Assembly: GCA_036245525.1 (NCBI GenBank)
Contig: BTPG01000005.1
Span: forward strand, 129,149,799-129,213,798
Length of the DNA stretch: 64,000 bases
Direction of reading: 5' to 3'
Source: Semisulcospira habei
Lineage: Eukaryota; Mollusca; Gastropoda; Semisulcospiridae
Under the pieces are notes generated by a model. The model was not told the DNA's origin and made no database searches. It was given only the letters and a program-made list of their open reading frames with translations. This document shows, in pieces, positions 45,092 to 53,799 of this stretch. The position numbers were made by a program, and so were the translations under genes. The first letter of the stretch is position 1. Every line of letters begins with the position of its first letter.

Positions 45092-48000
45092 ATGACGGAC
45101 AATGTTCAAAACCCTGGCTCATCTGGTTTAAGAAACGTGTTTCACACAACAAACTTACCCATATCCAATACTAATAATGTTTACGAATCAATAGAAAACT
45201 CTTTTTCTGTCATACAACAAAATCTTCTGACAGGCAGTGTAAAGATTCAGATTGTTGCAAAAATCGAATTCACTAGGGTGGACGGTGAAGTGATTGTATC
45301 GTACATATCAACAAGACAACACACTGTTAACACAAGAAGAGAACTGGGGAACGTGTTTAGAGACAGACTATTACCAGACTTTCTACAGGCAATTGACAGT
45401 GCAAGAATGAAGGGGTCTGGTTGGCACGAAGGACAAGTACATGAACTACAACTAAAGCAGTCTAGGTATCATCCTATATTAGGTAAAGCATGGTTGCCAC
45501 TGCCAACAGAAGTAGTAAACAAAAAGGCTGTCGTCAACATACAGAACAATGACAACTATTGTTTCATGTGGTGTGTGCTTGCTAAACTACACTTTATAAA
45601 GACAAAACCTGAACGTGTATCTAACTACACCAAATTTGTAAACGAACTCAACTTTAGTGGCATTGAGTTCCCTGTTAAAATAGAAGACATAGATTTGTTT
45701 GAAAAATTAAATCCTGGCATATCTGTGAATGTGTTTGTGTGTTATAATGTGTCTGTTGACAAGTTACAACCCATTAGAGTATCAACACTGGCTCCAACAT
45801 ATGGGCAGTCAGAAGATAAACATGTCAACATGTTATTAATCGGCGATGACAATAACTTTCACTACACAATTATTAGGAATATGTCACGTCTAATTCATAA
45901 TCATACAACAAAACACAAGGGCAAACAGGAATTTTGCAATAGATGTTTACAGAGGTTTTCCTCTATTGCAGTGGCACACAAACATGTTCTGCACTGTAGG
46001 TCAGCTGATGACATTCAAACTGTACTTAAGTATCCAGAGCCTGGTAGTCAAGTGTATTTTAAGAACTATGGGAATCAGCAAAAGTTGCCGTTTGTAGTGT
46101 ACGCTGATTTTGAATCACTGGTTGTTCCGTATGAAGGTCCTGTTCCAGAGTCATTACCAAAGACTATAAAACTGAGTGACCAAGTGGTGTGTTCTTTCGG
46201 GTACATTATTGTTAGGTCAGACGGTCTGCATTCAGAACCTGTTATCTACAGGGGTGAAAATGCAGCATGCCTGTTTTTAACAGAAATGAGACATCTGTAT
46301 AGTCAGGTAGTACAATATCTCACAACATGTCAGATGCCTTTGGTGATGACAGAAGAAGACAAATTAAAATTTGATACAGCTGAGACGTGTTGGATTTGTG
46401 AACAACCCCTCCAGGGTGATAAAGTTCGTGACCACGATCACATAACTGGACGTTACAGAGGTGCTGCACATAACAATTGTAACTTATTATTAAAAATAGA
46501 TCCCAAGACATACAAGTTACCAATCTTTTTTCACAATCTAAAGGGATATGATTCACACATCATCATGCAGGCTGTAGATGAGTCGTACAAAAACATAAGT
46601 TGTATTGCCCAGACAACTGAGAAATACTTGACTTTTAGGTTAGATAAATTAGCATTTTATGACTCCATGCAACATTTGTCTTTAGGATTGGCTAGTCTGG
46701 CAGAAGGGCTGACTGAGTATCCAATAACAAGTAAATATTTTGAACCAGACTTGATTAAGAAAGGTGTGTATCCGTATGAGTACATCAGTGAGTGGGTTGT
46801 GTTTGAGGAAACAAGACTGCCACCAAAAGAGAAATTTTATTCTACACTAACTGGAAAAGACATTTCTGACTCTGAATATCAACACGCACTTGATGCATGG
46901 GGGAAGTTAGGATGTCAGACAATTGGTGACTATCACGACCAGTACTTGAAAGCAGACGTTTGTTTGCTAGCAGACGTATTTGAAAGTTACCGTGAAAAGG
47001 GTTTGTTACACTACAGACTTGACCCTGCTTGTTACATAACTAGTCCTGGCATGACATGGGATGCATTTTTGAAATCCAGTAAGATATCTATAGACCTGTT
47101 GTCTGATCGTACGATGGGTGAAATGGTGGAACGCGGATTGAGAGGAGGCATTAGTATTGCAGCAAATAACTACGCCAGGGCCAACAATAAATATCTGGAC
47201 GGTTATGGTGACCTTGACCGGGGGTTTGACCCCTCAAGCCCGGGGTCAAGGTCATTCATTACGTACTTGGACGCTAACAATTTGTATGGCTGGGCGATGT
47301 GTGAATTATTGCCCTTGAAAAACTTTTGTCTGTATGATTTGTCACAGTATGACATAATATGGTTAACAAACAATATTATGAATCATGACCGAAACGACGC
47401 GAAGGGTTGGATCTTTGAAGTCGACCTGGAGTACCCACACCACCTACACGATTACCATAATGATTATCCCTTAGCTGTTGAGAAAATGAGTATGACAGGG
47501 AAAAAAGAAGACACCAAACTTGTGCCTAATCTGAATGATAAATTCAATTATGTTTGTCACTACCGCTTGTTGCAGTTTTACATCAGACACGGGTTAGTAC
47601 TAAAGAAAGTTCACAGAGGAATTCAATTTGATCAGAGTGCTTTTATGAAAGATTACATAATGAAGAACACAACCCTTCGTGCCAGAGACGGCAACACTGC
47701 ATTTGACAAAGACTTCTTTAAGCTTATGAACAATGCCTGTTTTGGCAAGACAATGGAAAATCCTCATCACAGAAAAGATGTGAGACTGGTCACAACTGAA
47801 TCGGGTGCAATTAAACTTACAGGTAAGCCTCAGTACACAGGGTACAAAGAGTTTCATTCATCATTGTATGCAGTGTCACTCAAAAAAAAGATTGTTAAAC
47901 TGGACAAGCCAGTATTCATTGGTATGGCAATTCTGGAGTTGTCAAAACTGTTGATGCTTGAATTTTATTATGATTACTTTAAACCAAAATATCCTGAGTG

Positions 48001-48562
48001 TCGTCTGCTATACACTGACACTGACTCTATGATCATAGACGTGCCTACTGAAGACTTTTACGAAGACATGAAAACAGAACTACACATGTATGACACGTCT
48101 GATTACCCTAAAGACCATCCACTGTTTAGCACACAAAACAAAAAAGTGCCTGGAAAGTTTAAGGATGAACTAAATGGTGTGCCTATAGTTGAGTACGTTG
48201 GACTGAGATCAAAAATGTATTCTATACTGCACCAAAAGGGAAGTCAGTCGAAAGCCAAAGGTATCAAGAAAACAGCGATAAAAAATAAAGACATACGTCA
48301 TGAACATTACAAGCAAGTGTTAGATGGTGCATTAATGCCTGATTATCCAAACAAGTCATTGAGATCAAATAAACATAATCTTGAAATAATTCAAACGCAC
48401 AAAAAGTCACTTGCAGTTGGTGACACGAAAAGAGTGTTTCACACTAAAGAAAAAGCTTATGCACCTGGACATTACAGGCTCAAGTTATCTGAAGAAATAG
48501 CTGATGAACTGGTTGATGAATTAATTGATGAGTTAGTTACTGAAATGAGTAACGGTGTCTGA
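45092..48562 (+). CDS. POLB: Protein-primed family B DNA polymerase with HNH-like insert, 1156 aa
   Basis: Intact, and starts after AAATAAAA. Visible motifs: a C2H2-type cluster FCNRCLQRF...HKHVLHC at about residues 281-303; exonuclease ExoI YADFES at 337-342; a Cys/His cluster (CWIC at 433-436, then DHDHITGRYRG and NNC near 463) like the endonuclease VII/HNH family, set between ExoI and ExoII; ExoII NLKGYDSH near 482-489; ExoIII-like KADVCLLADVF at about 620; polymerase motif A YLDANNLYGW at 725; motif B KLMNNACFGKT at 877; motif C YTDTDSM at 974. These are the catalytic residues of a protein-primed PolB that copies linear genomes from terminal-protein primers. The long N-terminal region (1-330) may hold the terminal protein function; that part is inference. 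Its end overlaps the integrase end by 30 bp, tail-to-tail. Confidence 0.95.
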   Translation: MTDNVQNPGSSGLRNVFHTTNLPISNTNNVYESIENSFSVIQQNLLTGSVKIQIVAKIEFTRVDGEVIVSYISTRQHTVNTRRELGNVFRDRLLPDFLQAIDSARMKGSGWHEGQVHELQLKQSRYHPILGKAWLPLPTEVVNKKAVVNIQNNDNYCFMWCVLAKLHFIKTKPERVSNYTKFVNELNFSGIEFPVKIEDIDLFEKLNPGISVNVFVCYNVSVDKLQPIRVSTLAPTYGQSEDKHVNMLLIGDDNNFHYTIIRNMSRLIHNHTTKHKGKQEFCNRCLQRFSSIAVAHKHVLHCRSADDIQTVLKYPEPGSQVYFKNYGNQQKLPFVVYADFESLVVPYEGPVPESLPKTIKLSDQVVCSFGYIIVRSDGLHSEPVIYRGENAACLFLTEMRHLYSQVVQYLTTCQMPLVMTEEDKLKFDTAETCWICEQPLQGDKVRDHDHITGRYRGAAHNNCNLLLKIDPKTYKLPIFFHNLKGYDSHIIMQAVDESYKNISCIAQTTEKYLTFRLDKLAFYDSMQHLSLGLASLAEGLTEYPITSKYFEPDLIKKGVYPYEYISEWVVFEETRLPPKEKFYSTLTGKDISDSEYQHALDAWGKLGCQTIGDYHDQYLKADVCLLADVFESYREKGLLHYRLDPACYITSPGMTWDAFLKSSKISIDLLSDRTMGEMVERGLRGGISIAANNYARANNKYLDGYGDLDRGFDPSSPGSRSFITYLDANNLYGWAMCELLPLKNFCLYDLSQYDIIWLTNNIMNHDRNDAKGWIFEVDLEYPHHLHDYHNDYPLAVEKMSMTGKKEDTKLVPNLNDKFNYVCHYRLLQFYIRHGLVLKKVHRGIQFDQSAFMKDYIMKNTTLRARDGNTAFDKDFFKLMNNACFGKTMENPHHRKDVRLVTTESGAIKLTGKPQYTGYKEFHSSLYAVSLKKKIVKLDKPVFIGMAILELSKLLMLEFYYDYFKPKYPECRLLYTDTDSMIIDVPTEDFYEDMKTELHMYDTSDYPKDHPLFSTQNKKVPGKFKDELNGVPIVEYVGLRSKMYSILHQKGSQSKAKGIKKTAIKNKDIRHEHYKQVLDGALMPDYPNKSLRSNKHNLEIIQTHKKSLAVGDTKRVFHTKEKAYAPGHYRLKLSEEIADELVDELIDELVTEMSNGV

Positions 48563-49497
48563 GGGAATAATCTGTAATTCTTCTCTGACAAATGCCCTCT
48601 GGGGTGCAGGGTCATACAGGTAATATATTGTTGCGTCTGCGTCGGGAATTTTTTTTTTTTATATTGTGTACAGACGTTGACCATATGGGGTCTGTCGCCC
48701 TGCGCTTTATGTCATTTTCAGCCTCCCCTGGCTGATATAAATATCTCACCTGTTTAGTAAATAAACTTGTGTCGGGTGCCTGTGCTGGGGTTGACATTGT
48801 TTTTGGCTCTGTAATTGTTTTCAATTTAATAGCATCAGCAGGTTTTGGGTGTCCTTCATTGTTCATTGCTTTTATCACATGTGGTAACCCATTCAGTGTT
48901 ACGCGTGTCATGCATGAGTTCCTTAGAATACTGGTAACTGAAAAGTCTCTCTGATAACTGTTTGTTAAAGTTTTCAACAATTGCCTGTGATCTGTGCACG
49001 CCTGGAATGCCACGTCTGACCAGTACACCATGCTTAGCAAATAACTGATTAACTGCGCCCTTAAATTCAGATCCATCATCAACCTGCACTAGTCTGGGGT
49101 ATCTTAAAGGGCCTCGACTATATATTTTTGATAAAGCAGTCGCAACTGTACTGGCTGTTTTGTCAGATATGGGTTCAGCGTCTTTGTACCTTGAAGCTAT
49201 GTCTACGACAGTTAATGCGTACTTGTATCGTTTCTTTCTTATTGTGTCATGCGGAAGAAACAGGAGGTCCATTTGGTGCGTGTCATTAGGTGTTGTGTTC
49301 TCAAAATGGGGTCTAGATATCTTTCTTGGAGCAGGGAGATATACCTGCCAAATTGCCTGTCTCTGTAACCATTGCTTGACTTGATTGAGTGTTATATCTC
49401 CGCCCACAGCGGCATGTAATTTCTGAATAGCGGTTGCTCCTTTATAATACCCTGATGGTGAGTAATATATTTTCGATAGTTTATTTTCGGCTGCCAT
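48533..49497 (-). pseudogene. INT: Polinton integrase (DDE, chromodomain-like C terminus), two frameshifts
   Basis: The ATG at 49497 gives an N-terminal domain and a retroviral-type catalytic core: first Asp in HQMDLLFLP, second Asp in QVDDGSEFKG, Glu in SQAIVENFN. The frame then shifts between about 48895 and 48915; the continuing frame carries a basic, chromodomain-like part and shifts again in an A-run (minus strand, about 48648-48661). The third frame, with a YYLYDP...RAFVREELQ-type end, stops at 48533. Both breaks behave like one extra base, and all three frames are used in turn. The original length would be about 320 aa, normal for Polintons. Family role: it cuts element ends and joins them to host DNA, making 6-bp duplications. 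As it stands this copy probably makes no full integrase, unless one or both shifts are assembly errors. Confidence 0.88.
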
Positions 49498-49861
49498 TTT
49501 TTCTAGCAATGAAAACTCCAGTAAAATAAACAAATATCATTCCCACTAGAACAAAGATTATCTCCCCGTTTCTTTGTTCTGGGCTTGGTTGATAGTAGTC
49601 ACTTAGTTTTGGTTTCGGTATAGACATGTCTTCACCCGTGACTAAAAAATACTCACGGATTGCGTCGTCTGTATTTGAAAACGTATGTTGTGCGTGACCT
49701 TCTAGCCTGAGTTTTTCATTGATGAAATCAAGTTTCTCAATTCTATTCTTTTCATACGCCTGTTCTGCCTGCGCTAATTTTTCTGACGCTTCATTATGAC
49801 GCTTTATTTCTTCTGCAGATTGTTCTCTACCCATTTTAGAAAAGAGATAATTAGAGCCGCT

Positions 49862-49870
49862 AAACGCCAG
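49862..49870. repeat. Target-site duplication of the nested retrotransposon, left copy
   Basis: AAACGCCAG, repeated at 51635-51643. It marks the 5' junction of the non-LTR insertion. Confidence 0.85.
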
Positions 49871-51634
49871 CAAGAAGGCTTATGAAACGCTAAGGACCCT
49901 CACCAAGACTCAACAGCGAACAGCCACAGTCATCGAAGACAGCAGCGGCCAACTCCTTACGGAAAACACTGCTGTACTAAACAGATGGACTGAGTACTGC
50001 CGAGACTTGTATAACTACAAGGCTGAGCCAGACACCAGCATCCTCCAAAACAACCAGGCTGGGGCCAGGAAGGCTGAAGACCTGCCAGTGTTAGCTGAAG
50101 AGGTGGAAGCAGCCGTACGTGGCCTGAAGGGAGGAAAGTCTCCAGGTGTAGACAACGTACCTGCTGAACTATTGAAACATGGAGGAGAAGTAACAACGAA
50201 GGTCCTCACTACACTCTGTCAAAAGATCTGGGAGCAAAAGAAATGGCCAGTAGAATGGACACAGTCTCTAGTGATCCCGCTCCCCAAGAAAGGAAACCTG
50301 AAACAGTGCCAGAACTACAGAACTATCAGTCTGATAAGTCACCCTAGCAAAGTAATGCTTAGAATCATTCTCAACCGCCTCAAAACTTTCGCCGAGGAAC
50401 TGCTGGCAGAAGAACAGGCTGGCTTCAGAGTTGGAAGAAGCACTGTAGAGCAGATTTTCAACTGCCGCGTCCTGATCGAGAAACATCTGCAGCATCAGCG
50501 CGAACTCTACCACAACTTCATTGATTTCAGGAAAGCATTTGATCGCGTCTGGCACGACGGACTCTGGCAAGTCATGAGATCGTTCAACATAGAGGAGGGA
50601 CTGATCCAAATGATAGAAGCGCTTTACAAGAACGCCTGCAGCGCGGTTCTACTTAACAATCAGTCAGGCGAGTTCTTCAGGACGACGATCGGTGTCCGTC
50701 AAGGATGCCTGCTCTCTCCTGTCCTTTTCAACATATTCCTGGAGAAGATCATGCAGGAAACCCTCCACGACCACCATACTTCAATCTCTATTGGTGGCAG
50801 ATCCCTGTGCAATCTTCGATTCGCAGACGACATTGACCTCATGGCAGGCAGCAATAGTGAGCTCCAAAACCTGACAGACAAACTTTCAAGTAGCGCAGGG
50901 TCTTATGGCATGGAGATCAGTACGGATAAAAGCAAAGTGATGATCAACACCACAAGCGACAGCAGCAGCAACATTCACATGAATGGCCAAAAGCTAGAAG
51001 AGGTCAATAGCTTCAAGTACTTGGGAGCCACCCTGTCCAAAGACGGTAGTTGCATAGCAGAGATCCGTATCAGGATAGGTACAGCAACATCCGCAATGGC
51101 CAGGCTGGACAGGATATGGCGAAGTAACTCCATCAGCTTCACCATCAAGTACAGGCTTTACAAGTCCCTCATAGTGTCTATTCTACTCTACGGCTGTGAG
51201 ACTTGGACACTGCTTGCAGACTCAGAAAAGAAAATCCAGGCCTTTGAGAACAAGTGCCTGAGGAAGTTGCTCCGCATCTCGTACCGCGAGCACAAGACCA
51301 ACGAATATGTACGGAGCATCGTCACTTCCCTGGTGGGCCCACATGAACCCCTTCTGGCAACCGTGAAACGGCGCAAGCTTGCTTGGTTTGGCCACGTGAC
51401 CCGACACAACACCTTGTCCAAGACTATCCTCCAAGGCACTCTCGAAGGAAGTCGTCGGCGAGGTCGTCAGAGAAAGAGTTGGGTCGCAAACATAAAAGAA
51501 TGGACCGAACTCGAGATGTCAGACTTGCTTGCCACCGCCCAAAATAGAACTCAGTGGAGAGCACTGTCTGTTGCTGCTGCCTTTCAGTCCCCCCAACGCC
51601 CAGTTCGGGCAAGGGACTGATGATGATGATGATG
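49871..51634 (+). mobile_element. 5'-truncated RTE-like non-LTR retrotransposon nested in the Polinton
   Basis: A 1,764-bp insert between perfect 9-bp duplications. Coding sequence begins at the first base of the insert, so the 5' part is missing, as usual for target-primed reverse transcription. The stop codon is merged with a short TGATGATG repeat tail, leaving almost no 3' untranslated region. A short repeat tail and a minimal 3' region are known for RTE-clade elements; the clade is an inference. The insert lies antisense to the gene it splits and is itself undamaged. Confidence 0.88.
49872..51620 (+). CDS. Reverse transcriptase of the nested non-LTR element (5' partial)
   Basis: An open frame of 582 codons, with no stop until the TGA at 51618. 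Reverse-transcriptase blocks in order: the finger region with KSPGVDNVPAELLKHGG, EEQAGFRVGRST, catalytic FIDFRKAFDRVW, IGVRQGCLLSPVLFN and catalytic LRFADDIDLM. These are followed by a thumb-like region (YLGATLSKDG) and a basic tail with RRRGRQRKSWV. The apurinic-type endonuclease that should precede the RT domain is absent through 5' truncation. It copies its own RNA at a nicked target site. The open frame inside a partly decayed Polinton shows that this is a young insertion. Confidence 0.9.
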   Translation, partial: KKAYETLRTLTKTQQRTATVIEDSSGQLLTENTAVLNRWTEYCRDLYNYKAEPDTSILQNNQAGARKAEDLPVLAEEVEAAVRGLKGGKSPGVDNVPAELLKHGGEVTTKVLTTLCQKIWEQKKWPVEWTQSLVIPLPKKGNLKQCQNYRTISLISHPSKVMLRIILNRLKTFAEELLAEEQAGFRVGRSTVEQIFNCRVLIEKHLQHQRELYHNFIDFRKAFDRVWHDGLWQVMRSFNIEEGLIQMIEALYKNACSAVLLNNQSGEFFRTTIGVRQGCLLSPVLFNIFLEKIMQETLHDHHTSISIGGRSLCNLRFADDIDLMAGSNSELQNLTDKLSSSAGSYGMEISTDKSKVMINTTSDSSSNIHMNGQKLEEVNSFKYLGATLSKDGSCIAEIRIRIGTATSAMARLDRIWRSNSISFTIKYRLYKSLIVSILLYGCETWTLLADSEKKIQAFENKCLRKLLRISYREHKTNEYVRSIVTSLVGPHEPLLATVKRRKLAWFGHVTRHNTLSKTILQGTLEGSRRRGRQRKSWVANIKEWTELEMSDLLATAQNRTQWRALSVAAAFQSPQRPVRARD

Positions 51635-51643
51635 AAACGCCAG
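51635..51643. repeat. Target-site duplication of the nested retrotransposon, right copy
   Basis: AAACGCCAG directly after the TGA/ATG repeat tail of the insertion; exact copy of 49862-49870. Confidence 0.85.
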
Positions 51644-51700
51644 AGCGTTGACCATCGCTCCTCCCACCATAATAGCTATCGTCGCCATATTTTTTTTTAT

Positions 51701-51931
51701 TTACATAGATATATTTTCGGGAATAATTCCCTGTTTAACAAGAAGGTCTTTCGTGGCGATTGACGCTGTTACAACTACAATTAGCTTAGCGCTGTCTTCA
51801 AAATCGAGTCTACTGAGGTCTGGTGATTTCATTTTGAGTAGATTTTTTCCCAGCATAGAAAACGCTACTGCTAATGCACTGATTACTGCAGAGTGATACA
51901 CAAGATTCATTAAATTCTTTGAGTCATTCAT
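51701..51931 (-). CDS. Small Polinton membrane protein, 76 aa
   Basis: Open from the ATG at 51931 to 51701. There are two hydrophobic stretches (about residues 11-28 and 50-62) separated by a charged segment (KMKSPDLSRLDFEDSAK). The stop lies 12 bp before the start of the split membrane-protein gene, as in a leftward gene block. No ATAAAA box abuts this start, although A/T-rich sequence lies upstream. I recognise no family; it resembles the very small membrane proteins common in Polinton gene sets. It could contribute to an internal virion membrane, which is inference. Confidence 0.6.
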   Translation of the reverse strand: MNDSKNLMNLVYHSAVISALAVAFSMLGKNLLKMKSPDLSRLDFEDSAKLIVVVTASIATKDLLVKQGIIPENISM

Positions 51932-51966
51932 TTCTTAGGCAAGAAAAAATTAAAATAATAAATTTA

Positions 51967-52455
51967 TTACTGCATATGAAATGGGTCGACAACTTTGGGT
52001 ATTGTTGGTAATGTGGCGACTTCTGTTTTTGATGATGGAGTGTTTAATTTTTTGGTCACTGTACGAGTGTGCGGCTTGTATTTTTTGTATAATTGGTAAG
52101 CTACAAAACCAGATCCGACAACAAATGCGGCAACTACATATTTTGCTGTTTCAGAATTAGACTGGGTTGAAGGTCTTTCACTTTGATGTGGGTGTGACAG
52201 GGGTGTTGAAAGTCCTGTCAGTTCCGACAGTCCTGACGGTCCTGACGGTCCTGACGGCGGATCACTTACATGAGCCTTTTCTGTTAGCGCCTGTAGCTGT
52301 AACTTTTTCTGCTTGTTCCATTCAGCTAAACGTTTACCTGACTGAATTCTGCCTGCATTTTTAATTTTTGTCACTGTGTGAATCGGGGTCTTGACAGGGT
52401 CCGGGGCAGGGTTCATCTGTGGGGTCGTTTGGGGGGTCGTCTGTTGGTCGTCCAT
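51967..52455 (-). CDS. Polinton protein with single membrane segment, 162 aa
   Basis: The start is the ATG at 52455, right after GATAAAA; an upstream TTG is not favoured. The N terminus is Thr/Pro/Gln-rich. A basic stretch follows (AGRIQSGKRLAEWNKQKKLQ, about residues 34-53), then a Ser/Gly/Pro-rich linker with short tandem repeats (SGPSGPSG), one membrane helix (about 105-122) and a basic, Thr/Lys-rich tail. The first 95 bp overlap the end of the 183-aa gene in another frame. The role is unknown. A basic soluble part beside a membrane anchor could link DNA or capsid to a membrane, but nothing proves this. Confidence 0.7.
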   Translation of the reverse strand: MDDQQTTPQTTPQMNPAPDPVKTPIHTVTKIKNAGRIQSGKRLAEWNKQKKLQLQALTEKAHVSDPPSGPSGPSGLSELTGLSTPLSHPHQSERPSTQSNSETAKYVVAAFVVGSGFVAYQLYKKYKPHTRTVTKKLNTPSSKTEVATLPTIPKVVDPFHMQ

Positions 52456-52912
52456 TTTTATCAGCAAAAAAATTTAATTTCGTAAAATCTATATGGCTGC
52501 TAGTTACAATTAATGTTACCAGAGGAGCCAGCAAATTACCAAATCTGTAGAATAAAAGGCAAGCTAATTTACCAATTGCACTCGTTACAATGGGGTTACT
52601 CTCGAGGTCATTTGTGAGATTTTCAATGTCTACAGGGAGAGCATAACTCACAGCTTTTGAATATAAGCAGACAATTGATTTGCTCAAATCACGGGTCATT
52701 AGTGAAGCCATGTGCTGTTCATATTTAAAATGAAGTTTAAATAAATCAGCAGCCGTGAGGGATAGTATATCTTCAGTTGAATAAAGCTTCCCAAGATAAG
52801 ATTTCGAATGACCAGAAACCACTACAGATAAAAGTCGTTCCCTTTTCAAATCTAAGTCTATGTTTTCTACAGCGCCAATATCATTTAATAATAATATTTC
52901 ATCTGTGTTCAT
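52361..52912 (-). CDS. Polinton protein of 183 aa, function unknown
   Basis: The ATG at 52912 directly follows ATTATAAAA. The N-terminal 100 residues look helical and acidic; a hydrophobic stretch lies at about 120-150 (LLFYRFGNLLAPLVTLIV), and the C terminus is an Asp/Pro-rich, low-complexity tail (NDPTDEPCPGPCQDPDSH). The last 95 bp overlap the next gene in another frame, and the tail's composition may be dictated by that overlap. It is the rightmost gene of the Polinton. I recognise no domain. Confidence 0.65.
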   Translation of the reverse strand: MNTDEILLLNDIGAVENIDLDLKRERLLSVVVSGHSKSYLGKLYSTEDILSLTAADLFKLHFKYEQHMASLMTRDLSKSIVCLYSKAVSYALPVDIENLTNDLESNPIVTSAIGKLACLLFYRFGNLLAPLVTLIVTSSHIDFTKLNFFADKNGRPTDDPPNDPTDEPCPGPCQDPDSHSDKN

Positions 52913-53372
52913 TTTTATAATGCAATTAAAAAAAAATAATTTATAAACACATTTGTTTCTTTGTCAGTAAACCAGACATGAGTACTAAGCCCTCACATGT
53001 AGAACCGTTTTGTAAATGATCCCCCTCCTTTCAAATAATAACGTTCCCCTTGTTGATCTTTTGACATTACTTAGCGATTTGAAAGGGTATAGCTATAAAG
53101 GCCATTGACGGGTAAGAGCCTTTTCAAAATGCGGCTCGTGTCTGAATTGAAAAGGAATGGAATGTGGCCGCTAATAGCGCGGCGTGAGGCAACACAAAAG
53201 GCGATCAACCGTGACACTAGCCGGCAGCTCAGGCTTACGGTAAAATTGTACTGACATGAGTGTCTGTAAGTGTGTTTGTCTGTTTGTTTATGCGCCTGTT
53301 TGTTTGTTTGTGTGCGTGCGTGTGTGCGTGTGTGCGTGCGTGTGTGCGTGCGTGCGTGCGTGCGTGCGTGTG

Positions 53373-53424
<52 letters not shown>

Positions 53425-53766
53425 ACTGAGGGTTCTTGCAACTTCTCGCCGCAACTGAAAATCAACAACACACATACAGAAACCCCCAGCTCACAAAACT
53501 TGCTCAACAAGTCTGGTCGGGTAGCGTTAAGACTCGTCAGGCTTGTTCCGCATTTAGACATAACATTTTGGAAAGACCAAGATCGATTTTAGGATCAGGT
53601 TTTGCCGGATCGGACTTATTCTTGCCGGTTAGTGTTTGAAAATGACCGGTTGTTTTTTTTATAATTTATTCATTGGACTATTAGCCGGTTGAGATGTATG
53701 ACGTCAGCTCTGTAAACCGGTTAGTTGTTTATGCGTGTCTATGTTGTTTGAGTGATAGTGTGTCTG

Positions 53767-53799
<33 letters not shown>

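Larger units (their letters stand above)
49481..51688 (-). pseudogene. Small Polinton membrane protein split by a retrotransposon
   Basis: The first 18 codons run from the ATG at 51688 (after AATAAAAAAAAAT) to 51635. The remaining 126 codons run from 49861 to the stop at 49481; the duplicated bases 49862-49870 repeat codons 16-18. Removing one duplication copy and the insert leaves one continuous frame of about 144 aa, so the insert broke a previously open gene. The protein begins with a hydrophobic segment, has a central charged helical region (EEIKRHNEASEKLAQAEQ) and a second membrane helix near the C terminus (IIFVLVGMIFVYFTGVF). Its end overlaps the integrase start by 17 bp. Function is unknown; a two-pass virion membrane protein is possible. 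An internal ATG at 49834 could still give a shorter product. Confidence 0.8.

Noticed and set aside
53071..53592. Frames of His/Thr/Arg or Val/Cys repeats in the Polinton right arm
   Set aside because: Translation of the GTGC microsatellite on both strands.
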